This document shows, piece after piece, positions 17,684 to 26,774 of a stretch of 64,000 bases of DNA. Source of the DNA: Kibdelosporangium banguiense (GTDB lineage: Bacteria; Actinomycetota; Actinomycetes; Mycobacteriales; Pseudonocardiaceae); assembly GCF_017876405.1 (NCBI RefSeq), contig NZ_JAGINW010000001.1, forward strand, positions 11,483,203 to 11,547,202, given 5' to 3'. Each line of letters opens with the position of its first letter. The stretch's first letter is position 1. Position numbers and translations under genes: made by a program. The notes beneath the pieces were generated by a model. The model made no database searches. It saw only the letters and a list, made by a program, of their open reading frames with translations, and was not told where the DNA came from.

Positions 17684-18792
17684 GTAACGAGAAACTGAAC
17701 GCACTGTCGGACGCCGGCGTATCCATTTGGCTGGATGACCTGTCGAGGGAGCGCCTGAACACCGGAAACCTGGCGGAGCTGATCCGGGACTGGAACGTCA
17801 CCGGTGTGACGACCAACCCGACGATCTTCGCCAACGCCCTGAGCAAGGGCGAGTCCTACGACGAGCAGGTCCGTGAGCTGGCGGCTCGCGGGGCCGATGT
17901 GGACGCGACTGTCCGCGAGATCACCACCACGGACGTGCGCAACGCGTGCGACGTGTTCCGTGACATCTACAGCGCGACCAACGGTGTCGACGGCCGCGTG
18001 TCGATCGAGGTCGACCCGCGCCTGGCGCACGACACCGACCGCACGATCGCCGAGGCGCAGGACCTCTGGAAGACCGTCGACCGGCCGAACCTGCTGATCA
18101 AGATCCCGGCCACGCTGGCCGGTCTGCCCGCGATCACCAAGACGCTCGCCGAGGGCATCAGCGTGAACGTGACGCTGATCTTCTCCATCGAGCGCTACCA
18201 GGCCGTGATGGACGCCTTCATCGAGGGCATCGAGCAGGCCAAGGCCAACGGGCACGACATCAGCCGGATCCACTCGGTGGCGTCGTTCTTCGTGTCCCGT
18301 GTGGACAGTGAGATCGACAAGCGGATCGACGCGGCCGACACAGCCGAGCTGAAGGCACTGCGCGGCCAGGCCGCGATCGCCAACGCCCGGCTGGCCTACC
18401 AGGCCTACCTGGACGCGTTCGGCACCGACCGCTGGAAGGCGCTGGCCGACGCGGGCGCGAACGCGCAGCGTCCACTGTGGGCGTCCACCGGTGTGAAGGA
18501 CCCGGCCTACTCCGACACGCGTTACGTCGACGAGCTGGTCGCGCCCAACACGGTCAACACCATGCCGGAGAAGACCCTGCACGCCACGGCCGACCACGGC
18601 AAGATCGAGGGCGACAAGGTCACCGGGACCCAGGAACAGGCTCAGGAGGTCTTCGACGCGCTGTCGGACGCGGGCATCGACCTGGACGACGTGTTCAAGG
18701 TGCTCGAGGACGAGGGCGTGGACAAGTTCGAGAAGTCCTGGACCGAGCTGCTGGAGACCGTGACGGGCCAACTCGAGAAGGCAAAGGGCTGA
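17680..18792 (+). CDS. tal: Transaldolase
   Basis: Transfers dihydroxyacetone from sedoheptulose 7-phosphate to glyceraldehyde 3-phosphate. The 370 residues match the longer actinobacterial transaldolases. The start region SIWLDDLSRERL, then GVTTNPTIF, and the Schiff-base lysine segment NLLIKIPAT are present; SIERYQAVMDAF follows. GTG 17680 overlaps the tkt stop, indicating translational coupling. The C-terminal ~60 residues are rich in Asp/Glu, as in relatives. Confidence 0.96.
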   Translation: MSNEKLNALSDAGVSIWLDDLSRERLNTGNLAELIRDWNVTGVTTNPTIFANALSKGESYDEQVRELAARGADVDATVREITTTDVRNACDVFRDIYSATNGVDGRVSIEVDPRLAHDTDRTIAEAQDLWKTVDRPNLLIKIPATLAGLPAITKTLAEGISVNVTLIFSIERYQAVMDAFIEGIEQAKANGHDISRIHSVASFFVSRVDSEIDKRIDAADTAELKALRGQAAIANARLAYQAYLDAFGTDRWKALADAGANAQRPLWASTGVKDPAYSDTRYVDELVAPNTVNTMPEKTLHATADHGKIEGDKVTGTQEQAQEVFDALSDAGIDLDDVFKVLEDEGVDKFEKSWTELLETVTGQLEKAKG

Positions 18793-18801
18793 GCGCTCAC
18801 A

Positions 18802-20406
18802 ATGATCGAGATCTCCGTCGACATCGTCGACGACAAGCTCGCCGAGGAGACGGCGACGCTGGTGCGGACGCTGGTGGCCGACCAGGTCGCCAGCAAGATC
18901 ACCGCGCAGGACCCCACGCTCTGGGGTCCTGCGGCGGAATCCGAGGCGGCCATCAGGCTGGCCTGGGTGAGTCTGCACGAGACGTCCCGGCCGTTGCTGG
19001 CCGAGATCGCCGCCCTGCGTGCCGACCTGCACGCCGAGGGCGTCGACCGGGTCGTACTGGCCGGGATGGGCGGCTCGTCGCTGGCACCTGAGGTCATCAC
19101 GGCGACCGCCGGCGTACCCCTCGTAGTCCTCGACACCACCGATCCCGCACAGGTCGCCGACGCTCTGGCCGGCGACCTTTCCCGTACCGTGATCGTGGTG
19201 TCCTCGAAGTCCGGCGGCACGGTCGAGACCGACAGCCACCGCCGGATCTTCGAGAAAGCCTTTACCGCACAAGGCATCGACGCGGCATCGCGGATCGTCG
19301 TGGTGACCGACCCCGGTTCACCGTTCGAGAAGCTGGCCGCGGACGCCGGATACCGCAAGGTGTTCCTGGCCGACCCGAACGTGGGCGGCCGGTACTCCGC
19401 GCTGACCGCGTTCGGCCTGGTCCCGTCCGGCCTGGCCGGTGCGGACATCGCGACCCTGCTGGACGAGGCCGCGGCCGCCGCGGCGGTGCTGTCCAAGGAC
19501 GAGGACACCAACGCCGGGCTGGTGCTGGGTGCGGCGCTGTCGGTGCGGCACTCCGAAGGCGCCGAGAAGGTCGTCTTCGCCAACACCAACACCAGCGTGA
19601 AGGGCTTCCCCGACTGGGTGGAGCAGCTGATCGCCGAGTCGACCGGCAAGCAGGGCACCGGTCTGTTGCCGGTGGCGACCGAAGGCATCGACGCGCCCGG
19701 CTTCGCCGACGCGGGCGACGACGCGACCACCACCGCGATCGGCACGCCCGCCGGTCCGGCCCGGCTGTCCTCGAGTGGTTCGCTGGGCGGGCTGTTCCTG
19801 TTGTGGGAGTACGCGACCGCGGTCGCCGGCCGGTTGCTCGGGATCGACCCGTTCGACCAGCCGGACGTGGAAGCCGCCAAGAAGGCCGCGCGTGCCCTGC
19901 TCGACCAGCCCCCAGGTGCCGGCACCGACGAGGAGCCGTCCCTTGTGGACGGACCGGTCGAGGTGTACGGCGGTACGGGGCAGAATCTGGCCGAGGTGCT
20001 GCGGTCCTTTGTGGCCTCGGTGCCGGCGTTCGGCTACATCTCGGTGCAGGCCTACCTGGACCGGCTCGACGACGCCTCCGCGGCGCTGCTGCGGCCGGAG
20101 CTGGCCAAGCGCACCGATTTCCAGACGACCTTCGGCTGGGGGCCACGGTTCCTGCACTCGACTGGGCAGTACCACAAGGGCGGCCATCAGAACGGCGCGT
20201 TCCTGCAGATCACCGGCGCGGTGGACGAGGACCTTGAGGTCCCCGACCGACCGTACACGCTGGGTGTCCTGCAGCGCGCACAGGCACTGGGCGACGGGCA
20301 GGTGCTGCGTGAGCACGGCCGTCCGGTGCTGCGGCTGCACCTGACCGACCGGGCCGCGGGTCTGGCCCACCTCGTGAAAGCCGTCCAGGAGGTCGACAGG
20401 CCGTGA
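18802..20406 (+). CDS. pgi: Glucose-6-phosphate isomerase
   Basis: Interconverts glucose 6-phosphate and fructose 6-phosphate; 534 residues of the divergent actinobacterial type encoded inside pentose phosphate operons. SIS-fold motifs are visible: AGMGGSSLAPEV near residue 77, SSKSGGTVETDSH near 134, and DPNVGGRYSALTAFGLVP near 190. Later TSVKGFPDWVEQLIAESTGK and the C-terminal HSTGQYHKGGHQNG supply active-site residues. It starts 9 bases after tal and shares a 4-base overlap with zwf. Its presence here links the pathway directly to gluconeogenic recycling of fructose 6-phosphate. Confidence 0.93.
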   Translation: MIEISVDIVDDKLAEETATLVRTLVADQVASKITAQDPTLWGPAAESEAAIRLAWVSLHETSRPLLAEIAALRADLHAEGVDRVVLAGMGGSSLAPEVITATAGVPLVVLDTTDPAQVADALAGDLSRTVIVVSSKSGGTVETDSHRRIFEKAFTAQGIDAASRIVVVTDPGSPFEKLAADAGYRKVFLADPNVGGRYSALTAFGLVPSGLAGADIATLLDEAAAAAAVLSKDEDTNAGLVLGAALSVRHSEGAEKVVFANTNTSVKGFPDWVEQLIAESTGKQGTGLLPVATEGIDAPGFADAGDDATTTAIGTPAGPARLSSSGSLGGLFLLWEYATAVAGRLLGIDPFDQPDVEAAKKAARALLDQPPGAGTDEEPSLVDGPVEVYGGTGQNLAEVLRSFVASVPAFGYISVQAYLDRLDDASAALLRPELAKRTDFQTTFGWGPRFLHSTGQYHKGGHQNGAFLQITGAVDEDLEVPDRPYTLGVLQRAQALGDGQVLREHGRPVLRLHLTDRAAGLAHLVKAVQEVDRP

Positions 20407-21938
20407 GTGAGCGCAACTGGCAGAACCCGCTGCGCGACCCGAGGGACAAGCGCCTGCCGCGGATCGCCGGGCCGTGTGGCCTGGTGATCTTCGGGGTGAC
20501 CGGCGACCTGTCCCGCAAGAAACTGATGCCCGCGATCTACGACCTCGCCAACCGGGGTCTGCTGCCGCCGGGCTTCGCACTGACCGGTTTCGCCCGCCGC
20601 GACTGGGCGGACGAGGACTTCGCCCAGGTCGTCTACGAGGCGGTCAAGCAGCACGCGCGGACCCCGTTCCGCCAGGAGGTCTGGGACCGGCTGGCTGAGG
20701 GAATCCGGTTCGTGCAAGGCACCTTCGACGACGACACCGCGTTCGACCGGCTCGCCGAGACGGTCCGCGCACTGGACGAGGAGCGCGGCACCGGCGGCAA
20801 CCACGCGTTCTACCTGTCCATCCCGCCGGACGCGTTCCCGGTGGTGTGCAAGCAGCTCGCCCGCTCCGGACTGGCCAATCAGGACGGTGACAGCTGGCGG
20901 CGCGTGGTCATCGAGAAGCCGTTCGGGCACGACCTGGCCAGCGCGCGTGAGCTCAACGGGATCGTCAACGAGGTCTTCCCCGAGGAGTCGGTGTTCCGCA
21001 TCGACCACTACCTCGGCAAGGAGACCGTGCAGAACATCCTGGCGCTGCGGTTCGCCAACCAGCTCTACGAGCCCATCTGGAACGCCAACTACGTCGACCA
21101 CGTCCAGATCACCATGGCCGAGGACATCGGCCTTGGCGGTCGCGCGGGGTACTACGACGGCATCGGCGCGGCGCGTGACGTCATCCAGAACCACCTCTTG
21201 CAGCTGATGGCGTTCACCACGATCGAGGACCCGGTGTCGTTCTCGCCGCGGTCGCTGCGCACCGAGCGGATCAAGGTCCTCTCGGCGACCACAGCGGCCC
21301 AGCCGTACGAGAAGACCACCGCGCGTGGCCAGTACACCGGCGGCTGGCAGGGCGGCAAGAAGGTGCCCGGCCTGCTGGAGGAGGACGGCTACCCGCCGGA
21401 CTCCAAGACCGAGACGTTCGCCGCGATCACCCTTGAGGTGAACAACCGCAGGTGGGCGGGCGTGCCGTTCTTCCTGCGGACCGGCAAGCGGCTGGGCCGC
21501 CGGGTCACCGAGATCGCGGTGATGTTCAAGCGGGCGCCGCACCTGCCGTTCGACCAGACCTCCACCGAGGAACTCGGGCAGAACGCCGTGGTGATCCGGA
21601 TCCAGCCCGACGAGGGCATCACCATCCGGTTCGGCTCCAAGGTGCCGGGCACCACGATGGAGGTCCGGGACGTCACGATGGACTTCAGCTACGGCCGGGC
21701 GTTCACCGAGTCGTCGCCGGAGGCGTACGAGCGGCTGATCCTCGACGTGCTGCTGGGTGAGCCGTCGCTGTTCCCGGTGGCCGAGGAGATCGAGCGCTCC
21801 TGGGAGATCCTCGACCCGATCCTGGAGTCCTGGACGGCACAGGGCAGCAGGCCGGACCCGTACGCACCGGGCGACTGGGGTCCCCCGTCGGCCGACGAGA
21901 TGCTGGCCCGCACGGGTCGTACCTGGAGGCACCCGTGA
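20403..21938 (+). CDS. zwf: Glucose-6-phosphate dehydrogenase
   Basis: First enzyme of the oxidative pentose phosphate branch, oxidising glucose 6-phosphate with NADP. The 511-residue protein has the Rossmann start IFGVTGDLSRKKL, the active-site stretch FRIDHYLGKETVQN near residue 198, and the substrate lysine motif VVIEKPFGHDL near 170. GTG 20403 overlaps the pgi stop by four bases; opcA overlaps the end of this gene in the same way. Activity in actinobacteria commonly needs OpcA, encoded next. Confidence 0.96.
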   Translation: MSERNWQNPLRDPRDKRLPRIAGPCGLVIFGVTGDLSRKKLMPAIYDLANRGLLPPGFALTGFARRDWADEDFAQVVYEAVKQHARTPFRQEVWDRLAEGIRFVQGTFDDDTAFDRLAETVRALDEERGTGGNHAFYLSIPPDAFPVVCKQLARSGLANQDGDSWRRVVIEKPFGHDLASARELNGIVNEVFPEESVFRIDHYLGKETVQNILALRFANQLYEPIWNANYVDHVQITMAEDIGLGGRAGYYDGIGAARDVIQNHLLQLMAFTTIEDPVSFSPRSLRTERIKVLSATTAAQPYEKTTARGQYTGGWQGGKKVPGLLEEDGYPPDSKTETFAAITLEVNNRRWAGVPFFLRTGKRLGRRVTEIAVMFKRAPHLPFDQTSTEELGQNAVVIRIQPDEGITIRFGSKVPGTTMEVRDVTMDFSYGRAFTESSPEAYERLILDVLLGEPSLFPVAEEIERSWEILDPILESWTAQGSRPDPYAPGDWGPPSADEMLARTGRTWRHP

Positions 21939-22900
21939 TCATCGACATGCCGTCGACCAACACGGCGAAGGTCAACTCCAAGATCGTCGAGCTGCGCCAG
22001 CAAGGCGGCGCGGTGGCACTCGGCCGGGTGCTGACCCTGGTGATCGTCACCGACGACGGCGAGAAGACCGAGGAAGCGATCGAGGCGGCCAACGAAGCCA
22101 GCCGCGAGCACCCCTGCCGCGTGATCGTGGTGGCCCGGGGCGCCCGTGAGGCGGCGGCCCGGCTGGACGCGCAGATCCGCGTCGGCGGCGACGCGGGCGC
22201 GTCCGAGGTCGTGGTGCTGCGGCTGTACGGCGAACTGGTGGAGCACGGCGACACATGTGTGATCCCGTTGCTGCTGCCGGACGCCCCAGTGGTGGCCTGG
22301 TGGCCGTTCGAGGCACCGCGCGTGCCGTCCGACGACCCGATCGGCATGCTCGCCCACCGCCGGATCACCGACGCGGCAACCGACAAGGACCCGCTGCGGT
22401 CCCTGGAACAGCGCCGCGTCACGTACGCCGACGGCGACACCGACCTCGCCTGGACCCGGCTGACCCAGTGGCGCGCGTACCTCGCCGCGGCACTGGACCT
22501 GCCGCCCTACGAGGACATCACCGCGGCCTCAGTCGCGGGCGAAGCGGACTCCCCCTCCACGGACCTGCTCGCCGGCTGGCTTGCATCGTTCCTGCAGGTC
22601 CCAGTCCGCCGGGCGACCCCGGACAAGAAGGCACCCGGGATCTTCCAGGTGACCCTGGAACGCCCGTCCGGCCCGGTGGTGCTGACCCGCCCCGACGGCA
22701 AGGTCGGTACCCTCGAGCAACCCGGCCAGCCCGCCCGCCGCGTGGTCCTCAACCGCCGCAGCGTCAAGGACTGCCTGGTGGAGGAACTGCGTCGGCTCGA
22801 CCCCGACGAAATCTACGAGGCCACCCTCGGCGGCCTCAACGACATCGTCCAGGGAAACCAGACACCCGAACCGGAGCCCGAACCCACCCCCGCAGGCTGA
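21935..22900 (+). CDS. opcA: Glucose-6-phosphate dehydrogenase assembly protein OpcA
   Basis: Partner protein that promotes assembly and redox control of glucose-6-phosphate dehydrogenase, as first described in cyanobacteria and present downstream of zwf in actinobacteria; 321 residues. Family stretches seen are TLVIVTDDG near the start, ANEASREHPCRVIVV, and PLLLPDAPVVAWWPFEAP near 110-125. Its start overlaps the zwf stop. A clear terminator follows, so the pentose phosphate operon ends here. In most relatives pgl comes next; in this genome pgl is 4.9 kb away. Confidence 0.93.
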   Translation: MIIDMPSTNTAKVNSKIVELRQQGGAVALGRVLTLVIVTDDGEKTEEAIEAANEASREHPCRVIVVARGAREAAARLDAQIRVGGDAGASEVVVLRLYGELVEHGDTCVIPLLLPDAPVVAWWPFEAPRVPSDDPIGMLAHRRITDAATDKDPLRSLEQRRVTYADGDTDLAWTRLTQWRAYLAAALDLPPYEDITAASVAGEADSPSTDLLAGWLASFLQVPVRRATPDKKAPGIFQVTLERPSGPVVLTRPDGKVGTLEQPGQPARRVVLNRRSVKDCLVEELRRLDPDEIYEATLGGLNDIVQGNQTPEPEPEPTPAG

Positions 22901-22906
22901 GTTCAT

Positions 22907-22938
22907 TCCCCGCGAGCCACCCGGCTCGCGGGGATTTT
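22907..22938 (+). terminator. Rho-independent terminator of the tkt-opcA operon
   Basis: 11-bp GC-rich stem (22908-22918 with 22923-22933) with a 4-base loop and a TTTT run at 22935-22938, starting 7 bases after the opcA stop. Confidence 0.92.
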
Positions 22939-22948
22939 CATTGTGGCC

Positions 22949-23497
22949 TCAGAACTCGACCTTCTTGGTCTCGACTGTGCCGCCCTTGCGGCCTGGGGCT
23001 GTCTGGAAGCTCCAGTACAGGTTGGTGTGCGAGATGACCACCTCCGGCGGCGGCGCTCCCCATTCGGACTTGTCGCCCGTTGTGTGGGCGTCACTGACGA
23101 GGGTGGTGTCGTATCCCCTGGTCAACGCGCCGTGGATGGTGGAGCGGATGCATGCGTCGGTCTCCGCGCCGGTGACGACCAGCCGTCCGACTCCGAGATC
23201 GGCCAGGATGCTCTCGAGATTCGTGTCCTCGAAGGAGTCGCCGTAGTTCTTCCCGACGATCGACTCGGTGTCACCCGGGACCAGCTCGGGGACGATCTTC
23301 CACTCTTCGCTCCCCTGAACCAGCTCCTCGTCGGAGTGCTGCACCCAGACGACCGGGATCTGTTCCTCCCGGGCCTTGTTCACGAGACTGCCGATGTTCG
23401 CCACGACCGCGTCCCGCTCGTGGGCCTCCTCCACGACGGCGTTCTGCACGTCGACGACCAGAAGTGCGGTGTTCGGCCGGTTCTGAAGTGTGGTCAT
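22949..23497 (-). CDS. Isochorismatase-family cysteine hydrolase
   Basis: 182-residue hydrolase of the isochorismatase/nicotinamidase superfamily. The catalytic triad is visible: Asp in LLVVDVQNA near residue 16, Lys in VGKNYGDSF near 82, and Cys in TGAETDACIRST near 115. The specific amide or vinyl-ether substrate is not predictable; the absence of a clear extra zinc site makes nicotinamidase less likely. The gene diverges from lon across a 158-base intergenic region that contains the lon operator. Confidence 0.85.
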   Translation of the reverse strand: MTTLQNRPNTALLVVDVQNAVVEEAHERDAVVANIGSLVNKAREEQIPVVWVQHSDEELVQGSEEWKIVPELVPGDTESIVGKNYGDSFEDTNLESILADLGVGRLVVTGAETDACIRSTIHGALTRGYDTTLVSDAHTTGDKSEWGAPPPEVVISHTNLYWSFQTAPGRKGGTVETKKVEF

Positions 23498-23610
23498 GTC
23501 TCCCTCTCATGCACCCAGGCTGCATCTGCCCGCGCACTGTAAACCCACCCACCGACAATCCCGGCCGATCGCCGTGAGCGAACGGCGGAATTGTTCGTCG
23601 ACCTACGTAG

Positions 23611-23629
23611 TTGAGCGAGACAGACTCAA
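23611..23629 (+). promoter_or_regulatory. HAIR-like HspR operator upstream of lon
   Basis: TTGAGC-N7-ACTCAA at 23611-23616 and 23624-23629 matches the core of the HspR-associated inverted repeat (CTTGAGT-N7-ACTCAAG) known from actinobacterial dnaK, clpB and lon promoters. It ends 26 bases before the chosen lon start, inside promoter or leader territory. This argues against translating lon from the upstream in-frame TTG at 23611. Confidence 0.8.
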
Positions 23630-23655
23630 TCTTCTTGGAAGTAGGTGTGACAGCC

Positions 23656-26004
23656 GTGAGCGAGACGTTGAACCTCCCCGTTCTGCCGCTGGATGACGTG
23701 GTCGTGCTGCCTGGGATGGTGCTGCCGGTGCGGCTGGCCGATGCCGAGGCGCGGGCCGCCGTTGACGCTGCCCAGGCGGCTGGGCAGTCGAAGATCCTGC
23801 TGGTGCCGCGGTTGGATGGGAAGTACGCCAAGGCGGGCACGGTCGGTGAGATCGAACAGATCGGCCGCCTGCCCGGCGGAGGCAAGGCCGCGGTGCTGCG
23901 CGGCACGCACCGGGCCCGGATCGGGGCCGCGACGAGCGGGCCGGGCGCCGCGCTCTGGGTGGAAGCGACCGAGCTGGACGAGCCGGTCGACGAGAAGGCG
24001 CGTGAGCTGGCCAAGGAGTACAAGGGCCTGGTCACCACCATTCTGCAGCGGCGCAACGCGTGGCAGGTGATCGACCAGGTCAACCAGGTCACCGACCCCG
24101 CTCAGCTGGCCGACCTGGCCGGTTACGCGCCGTACCTCGACGACGAGCAGAAGCTGTGGCTGCTGGAGACCGCGAACGTCACCGAGCGCCTTGAAAAGCT
24201 CGTGACCTGGGCGCAGGAGCACATCGCCGAACTCGACGTGGCCGAGACGATCAACAAGGACGTCAAGGAAGGCGTCGAGAAGCAGCAGCGCGAATTCCTG
24301 CTGCGCCAGCAGCTGGCCGCGATCCGCAAGGAACTGGCCGAGCTGGACGGCAAGCCCGCCACCGAGGAGCAGGACTACCGCGCCCGCGTGGAAGAGGCCG
24401 ACCTGCCCGAGCACGTCCAGAAGGCCGCGCTGGCCGAGGTCGACAAGCTGGAGCGGACCTCCGAGCAGTCCCCCGAGGTCGGCTGGATCCGGACCTGGCT
24501 GGACACCGTGCTGGACATGCCGTGGAGCACACGCACCGAGGACAGCTACGACATCCCGGGCGCGCGGGCGATCCTGGACGCGGACCACGCGGGCCTGGAC
24601 GACGTGAAGGAACGGATCATCGAGTACTTGGCGGTCCGGCGCAGGCGCGCGGACCGTGGGCTCGGTGTCGTCGGCGGGCGTCGTAGCGGTGCCGTGCTGG
24701 CTTTGGTCGGCCCTCCTGGCGTCGGCAAGACGTCGCTGGGTGAGTCGGTCGCGCGGTCCATGGGCCGTAAGTTCGTCCGGGTCGCGTTGGGTGGCGTCCG
24801 GGACGAGGCCGAGATCCGTGGCCACCGCCGGACTTACGTCGGCGCGTTGCCGGGCCGGATCGTGCGTGCCATCAAGGAAGCCGGGTCGATGAACCCGGTC
24901 GTGCTGCTCGACGAGATCGACAAGGTCGGCGCGGACTACCGCGGCGACCCGACCGCCGCACTGCTGGAAGTGCTTGACCCGGCACAGAACCACACCTTCC
25001 GGGACCACTACCTGGAGGTCGAGCTGGACCTGTCCGACGTGGTCTTCCTGGCCACGGCGAACGTGCTCGAGTCGATCCCGGGACCGTTGCTCGACCGGAT
25101 GGAACTGGTGCAGCTGGACGGTTACACCGAGGAGGAGAAGGTCGTCATCGCACGTGACCACCTGCTCCCCCGCCAGCTCGACCGCGCCGGACTGACCGCT
25201 GAGGACGCGACGTTCGAGGACGACGCGTTGCGCCTGCTGGCCGCGGAATACACGCGGGAGGCCGGCGTCCGGCAGTTGGAGCGGGCGATCGCTCGGGTGC
25301 TGCGCAAGGTGACCACGAAGCTGGCGCTCGGCGAGGACCTCAAGTCCGTCCACATCGGACCGGCCGAGGTGAAGGACTACCTCGGCAGCGCGAAGTTCAA
25401 GCCGGAGTCGGGCGAACGCACGTCGGTCCCTGGCGTTGCAACGGGCCTGGCAGTCACAGGCGTCGGCGGCGATGTGCTGTTCGTCGAGGCTTCGCTGGCA
25501 GACAAGGAAACCGGACACACCGGCGTGACGCTGACCGGGCAACTGGGCGACGTCATGAAGGAGTCGGCGCAGATCGCGTTGTCGTACCTGCGGTCGCACG
25601 GCGCCGAGTTGGAACTGCCGGTCGGTGACCTGGCTGAGCGGAACATCCACGTGCACGTGCCTGCCGGTGCGGTGCCGAAGGACGGTCCGAGCGCGGGCGT
25701 CACCATGACCACCGCCTTGGCGTCATTGCTGTCCGGGCGCCCCGTGCGTTCGGAAGTCGCGATGACCGGTGAGGTGTCGTTGACCGGACGGGTCCTGCCG
25801 ATCGGTGGCGTGAAGCAGAAGCTGCTCGCCGCTCACCGGATGGGCCTGACCACGATCCTGCTGCCCAAGCGGAACGAACCGGACCTGGAGGACGTGCCGG
25901 AGACTGTGCTCAAGCAGCTGACCGTGCACCTGGTCAGCGACGTGCGTGAGGTCCTGGACCTGGCACTCGAGCCAGCCACCTCAGCCGCCGCCGTCGCAGC
26001 CTGA
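23656..26004 (+). CDS. lon: ATP-dependent protease Lon (LonA)
   Basis: Hexameric AAA+ serine protease removing damaged and regulatory proteins; 782 residues. N-terminal substrate domain to about residue 200, helical linker, AAA+ module with Walker A GPPGVGKT at 352-359 and Walker B-type VVLLDEIDKVG, then the protease domain with Ser679 in PKDGPSAGV and the catalytic Lys of GGVKQK about 43 residues later. GTG at 23656 is chosen because homologues begin with LPVLPLDDVVVLPGM; GTG at 23647 is an alternative. An HspR-like operator upstream predicts heat-shock control, and a strong terminator follows. Confidence 0.96.
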   Translation: MSETLNLPVLPLDDVVVLPGMVLPVRLADAEARAAVDAAQAAGQSKILLVPRLDGKYAKAGTVGEIEQIGRLPGGGKAAVLRGTHRARIGAATSGPGAALWVEATELDEPVDEKARELAKEYKGLVTTILQRRNAWQVIDQVNQVTDPAQLADLAGYAPYLDDEQKLWLLETANVTERLEKLVTWAQEHIAELDVAETINKDVKEGVEKQQREFLLRQQLAAIRKELAELDGKPATEEQDYRARVEEADLPEHVQKAALAEVDKLERTSEQSPEVGWIRTWLDTVLDMPWSTRTEDSYDIPGARAILDADHAGLDDVKERIIEYLAVRRRRADRGLGVVGGRRSGAVLALVGPPGVGKTSLGESVARSMGRKFVRVALGGVRDEAEIRGHRRTYVGALPGRIVRAIKEAGSMNPVVLLDEIDKVGADYRGDPTAALLEVLDPAQNHTFRDHYLEVELDLSDVVFLATANVLESIPGPLLDRMELVQLDGYTEEEKVVIARDHLLPRQLDRAGLTAEDATFEDDALRLLAAEYTREAGVRQLERAIARVLRKVTTKLALGEDLKSVHIGPAEVKDYLGSAKFKPESGERTSVPGVATGLAVTGVGGDVLFVEASLADKETGHTGVTLTGQLGDVMKESAQIALSYLRSHGAELELPVGDLAERNIHVHVPAGAVPKDGPSAGVTMTTALASLLSGRPVRSEVAMTGEVSLTGRVLPIGGVKQKLLAAHRMGLTTILLPKRNEPDLEDVPETVLKQLTVHLVSDVREVLDLALEPATSAAAVAA

Positions 26005-26016
26005 TCCGTCACTCCC

Positions 26017-26048
26017 GAAAAGGGCCGTCCACCTGGGCGGCCCTTTTC
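26017..26048 (+). terminator. Rho-independent terminator of lon
   Basis: Perfect 11-bp arms (26017-26027 and 26038-26048) with a 10-base loop; the right arm ends in CCCTTTTC, giving the U-run. It is symmetrical enough to work on both strands. Confidence 0.9.
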
Positions 26049-26057
26049 TCGTTGACC

Positions 26058-26090
26058 ATAACCCCGTATGGGGGTATGAATGGGGGTATG
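26058..26090 (+). promoter_or_regulatory. G-tract operator with direct and inverted repeats
   Basis: Two perfect 11-base direct repeats ATGGGGGTATG lie at 26068-26078 and 26080-26090. The first also forms an imperfect dyad with ATAACCCC at 26058-26065 (ATAACCCC-GTAT-GGGGGTAT). The start codon of the next gene is the last three bases of the second repeat, so a bound repressor would cover the start. Candidate binders are the ribbon-helix-helix domain of that same gene (autoregulation) or a CsoR-type metal sensor, whose sites have similar TACCCC/GGGGTA arms. Confidence 0.6.
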
Positions 26091-26774
26091 CCAAAGGTCA
26101 ATGTGTATCTGCCTGATGAGCTGGCTGATGCGGTGAGGGCGGCGAATCTGCCGTTGTCCGCGATCTGCCAGCGTGCGCTCGAGCAGTCGGTGAAGCGGGT
26201 GACCGCGATTCGGGCGGCTGTGCTGTCGGCTGATCCGACGGCCGGGTTGTCCCAGTTCACCGATCGGGCCAAGACTGTGATCAAGATGGCTGTCGGCAAG
26301 GCTCAGGCCGATGGCGCCGAGTTTGTGGGGACCGAACACCTGCTACACGCCATGCTTGCCGAGGGGTCGAACCTGGCGTTGCGGGTCCTGCAGGCCCTGG
26401 AGATCGCGCCTGCCCATGTCGCTCAGGTCCTGACGTTGCCGACGGGTTCGGGTTCGGCGACGCAGTTCAGCTCGGCGGCGGCCAACGCTCTGGAGCTGAC
26501 TGTCACCGAGGCGATTTCCTTGGGGCACAACTATGTCGGCTGTGAGCACCTGCTGCTGGGGTTGCTCAGCGAGCCTGACGGCACTGCCGGGGCCACGCTT
26601 CGTGAGGTGGGCGCGGATCTCAAGTCGGCCCGTGCGACGGTGGCCGCGGCGCTGGTCGGCTACGCCCACCTGCGTGCCCAGCCTGCCAACAGCCTGGCAG
26701 ACGTGATCAAGCAGGAACTTCGGCCGGTCATCGAGCGGATCGAACGCCTGGAACAGCGGGCCACGGACAACTAG
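26088..26774 (+). CDS. Ribbon-helix-helix / Clp N-domain fusion protein
   Basis: 228-residue protein without ATPase domain. Residues 1-45 (PKVNVYLPDELADAVR, then PLSAICQRAL) have the form of a CopG/Arc-type ribbon-helix-helix DNA-binding domain. Residues ~65-210 form a double Clp-N repeat, with FVGTEHLLHAML and YVGCEHLLLGLL marking the two halves, the part of ClpA/ClpC that receives adaptors and substrates. The C-terminal EQLRPVIERIERLEQ-like helix may mediate oligomers. ATG 26088 is chosen since it begins the RHH and is embedded in the repeat operator. Role is inferred: an autoregulated repressor that may sense or recruit proteolysis. It sits between lon and an asparaginase. Confidence 0.75.
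   Translation: MPKVNVYLPDELADAVRAANLPLSAICQRALEQSVKRVTAIRAAVLSADPTAGLSQFTDRAKTVIKMAVGKAQADGAEFVGTEHLLHAMLAEGSNLALRVLQALEIAPAHVAQVLTLPTGSGSATQFSSAAANALELTVTEAISLGHNYVGCEHLLLGLLSEPDGTAGATLREVGADLKSARATVAAALVGYAHLRAQPANSLADVIKQELRPVIERIERLEQRATDN

Noticed and set aside
15467..17704. 745-codon minus-strand open frame across tkt
   Set aside because: Antisense shadow of transketolase; composition is typical of the reverse of a GC-rich gene and no domain is visible.
23626..25656. 676-codon minus-strand open frame inside lon
   Set aside because: Antisense shadow of Lon; no recognisable domain.
26088..26774. Annotation as a ClpC/ClpB ATPase subunit
   Set aside because: Only the N-domain is present; no Walker motifs exist and the first 45 residues are RHH-like.
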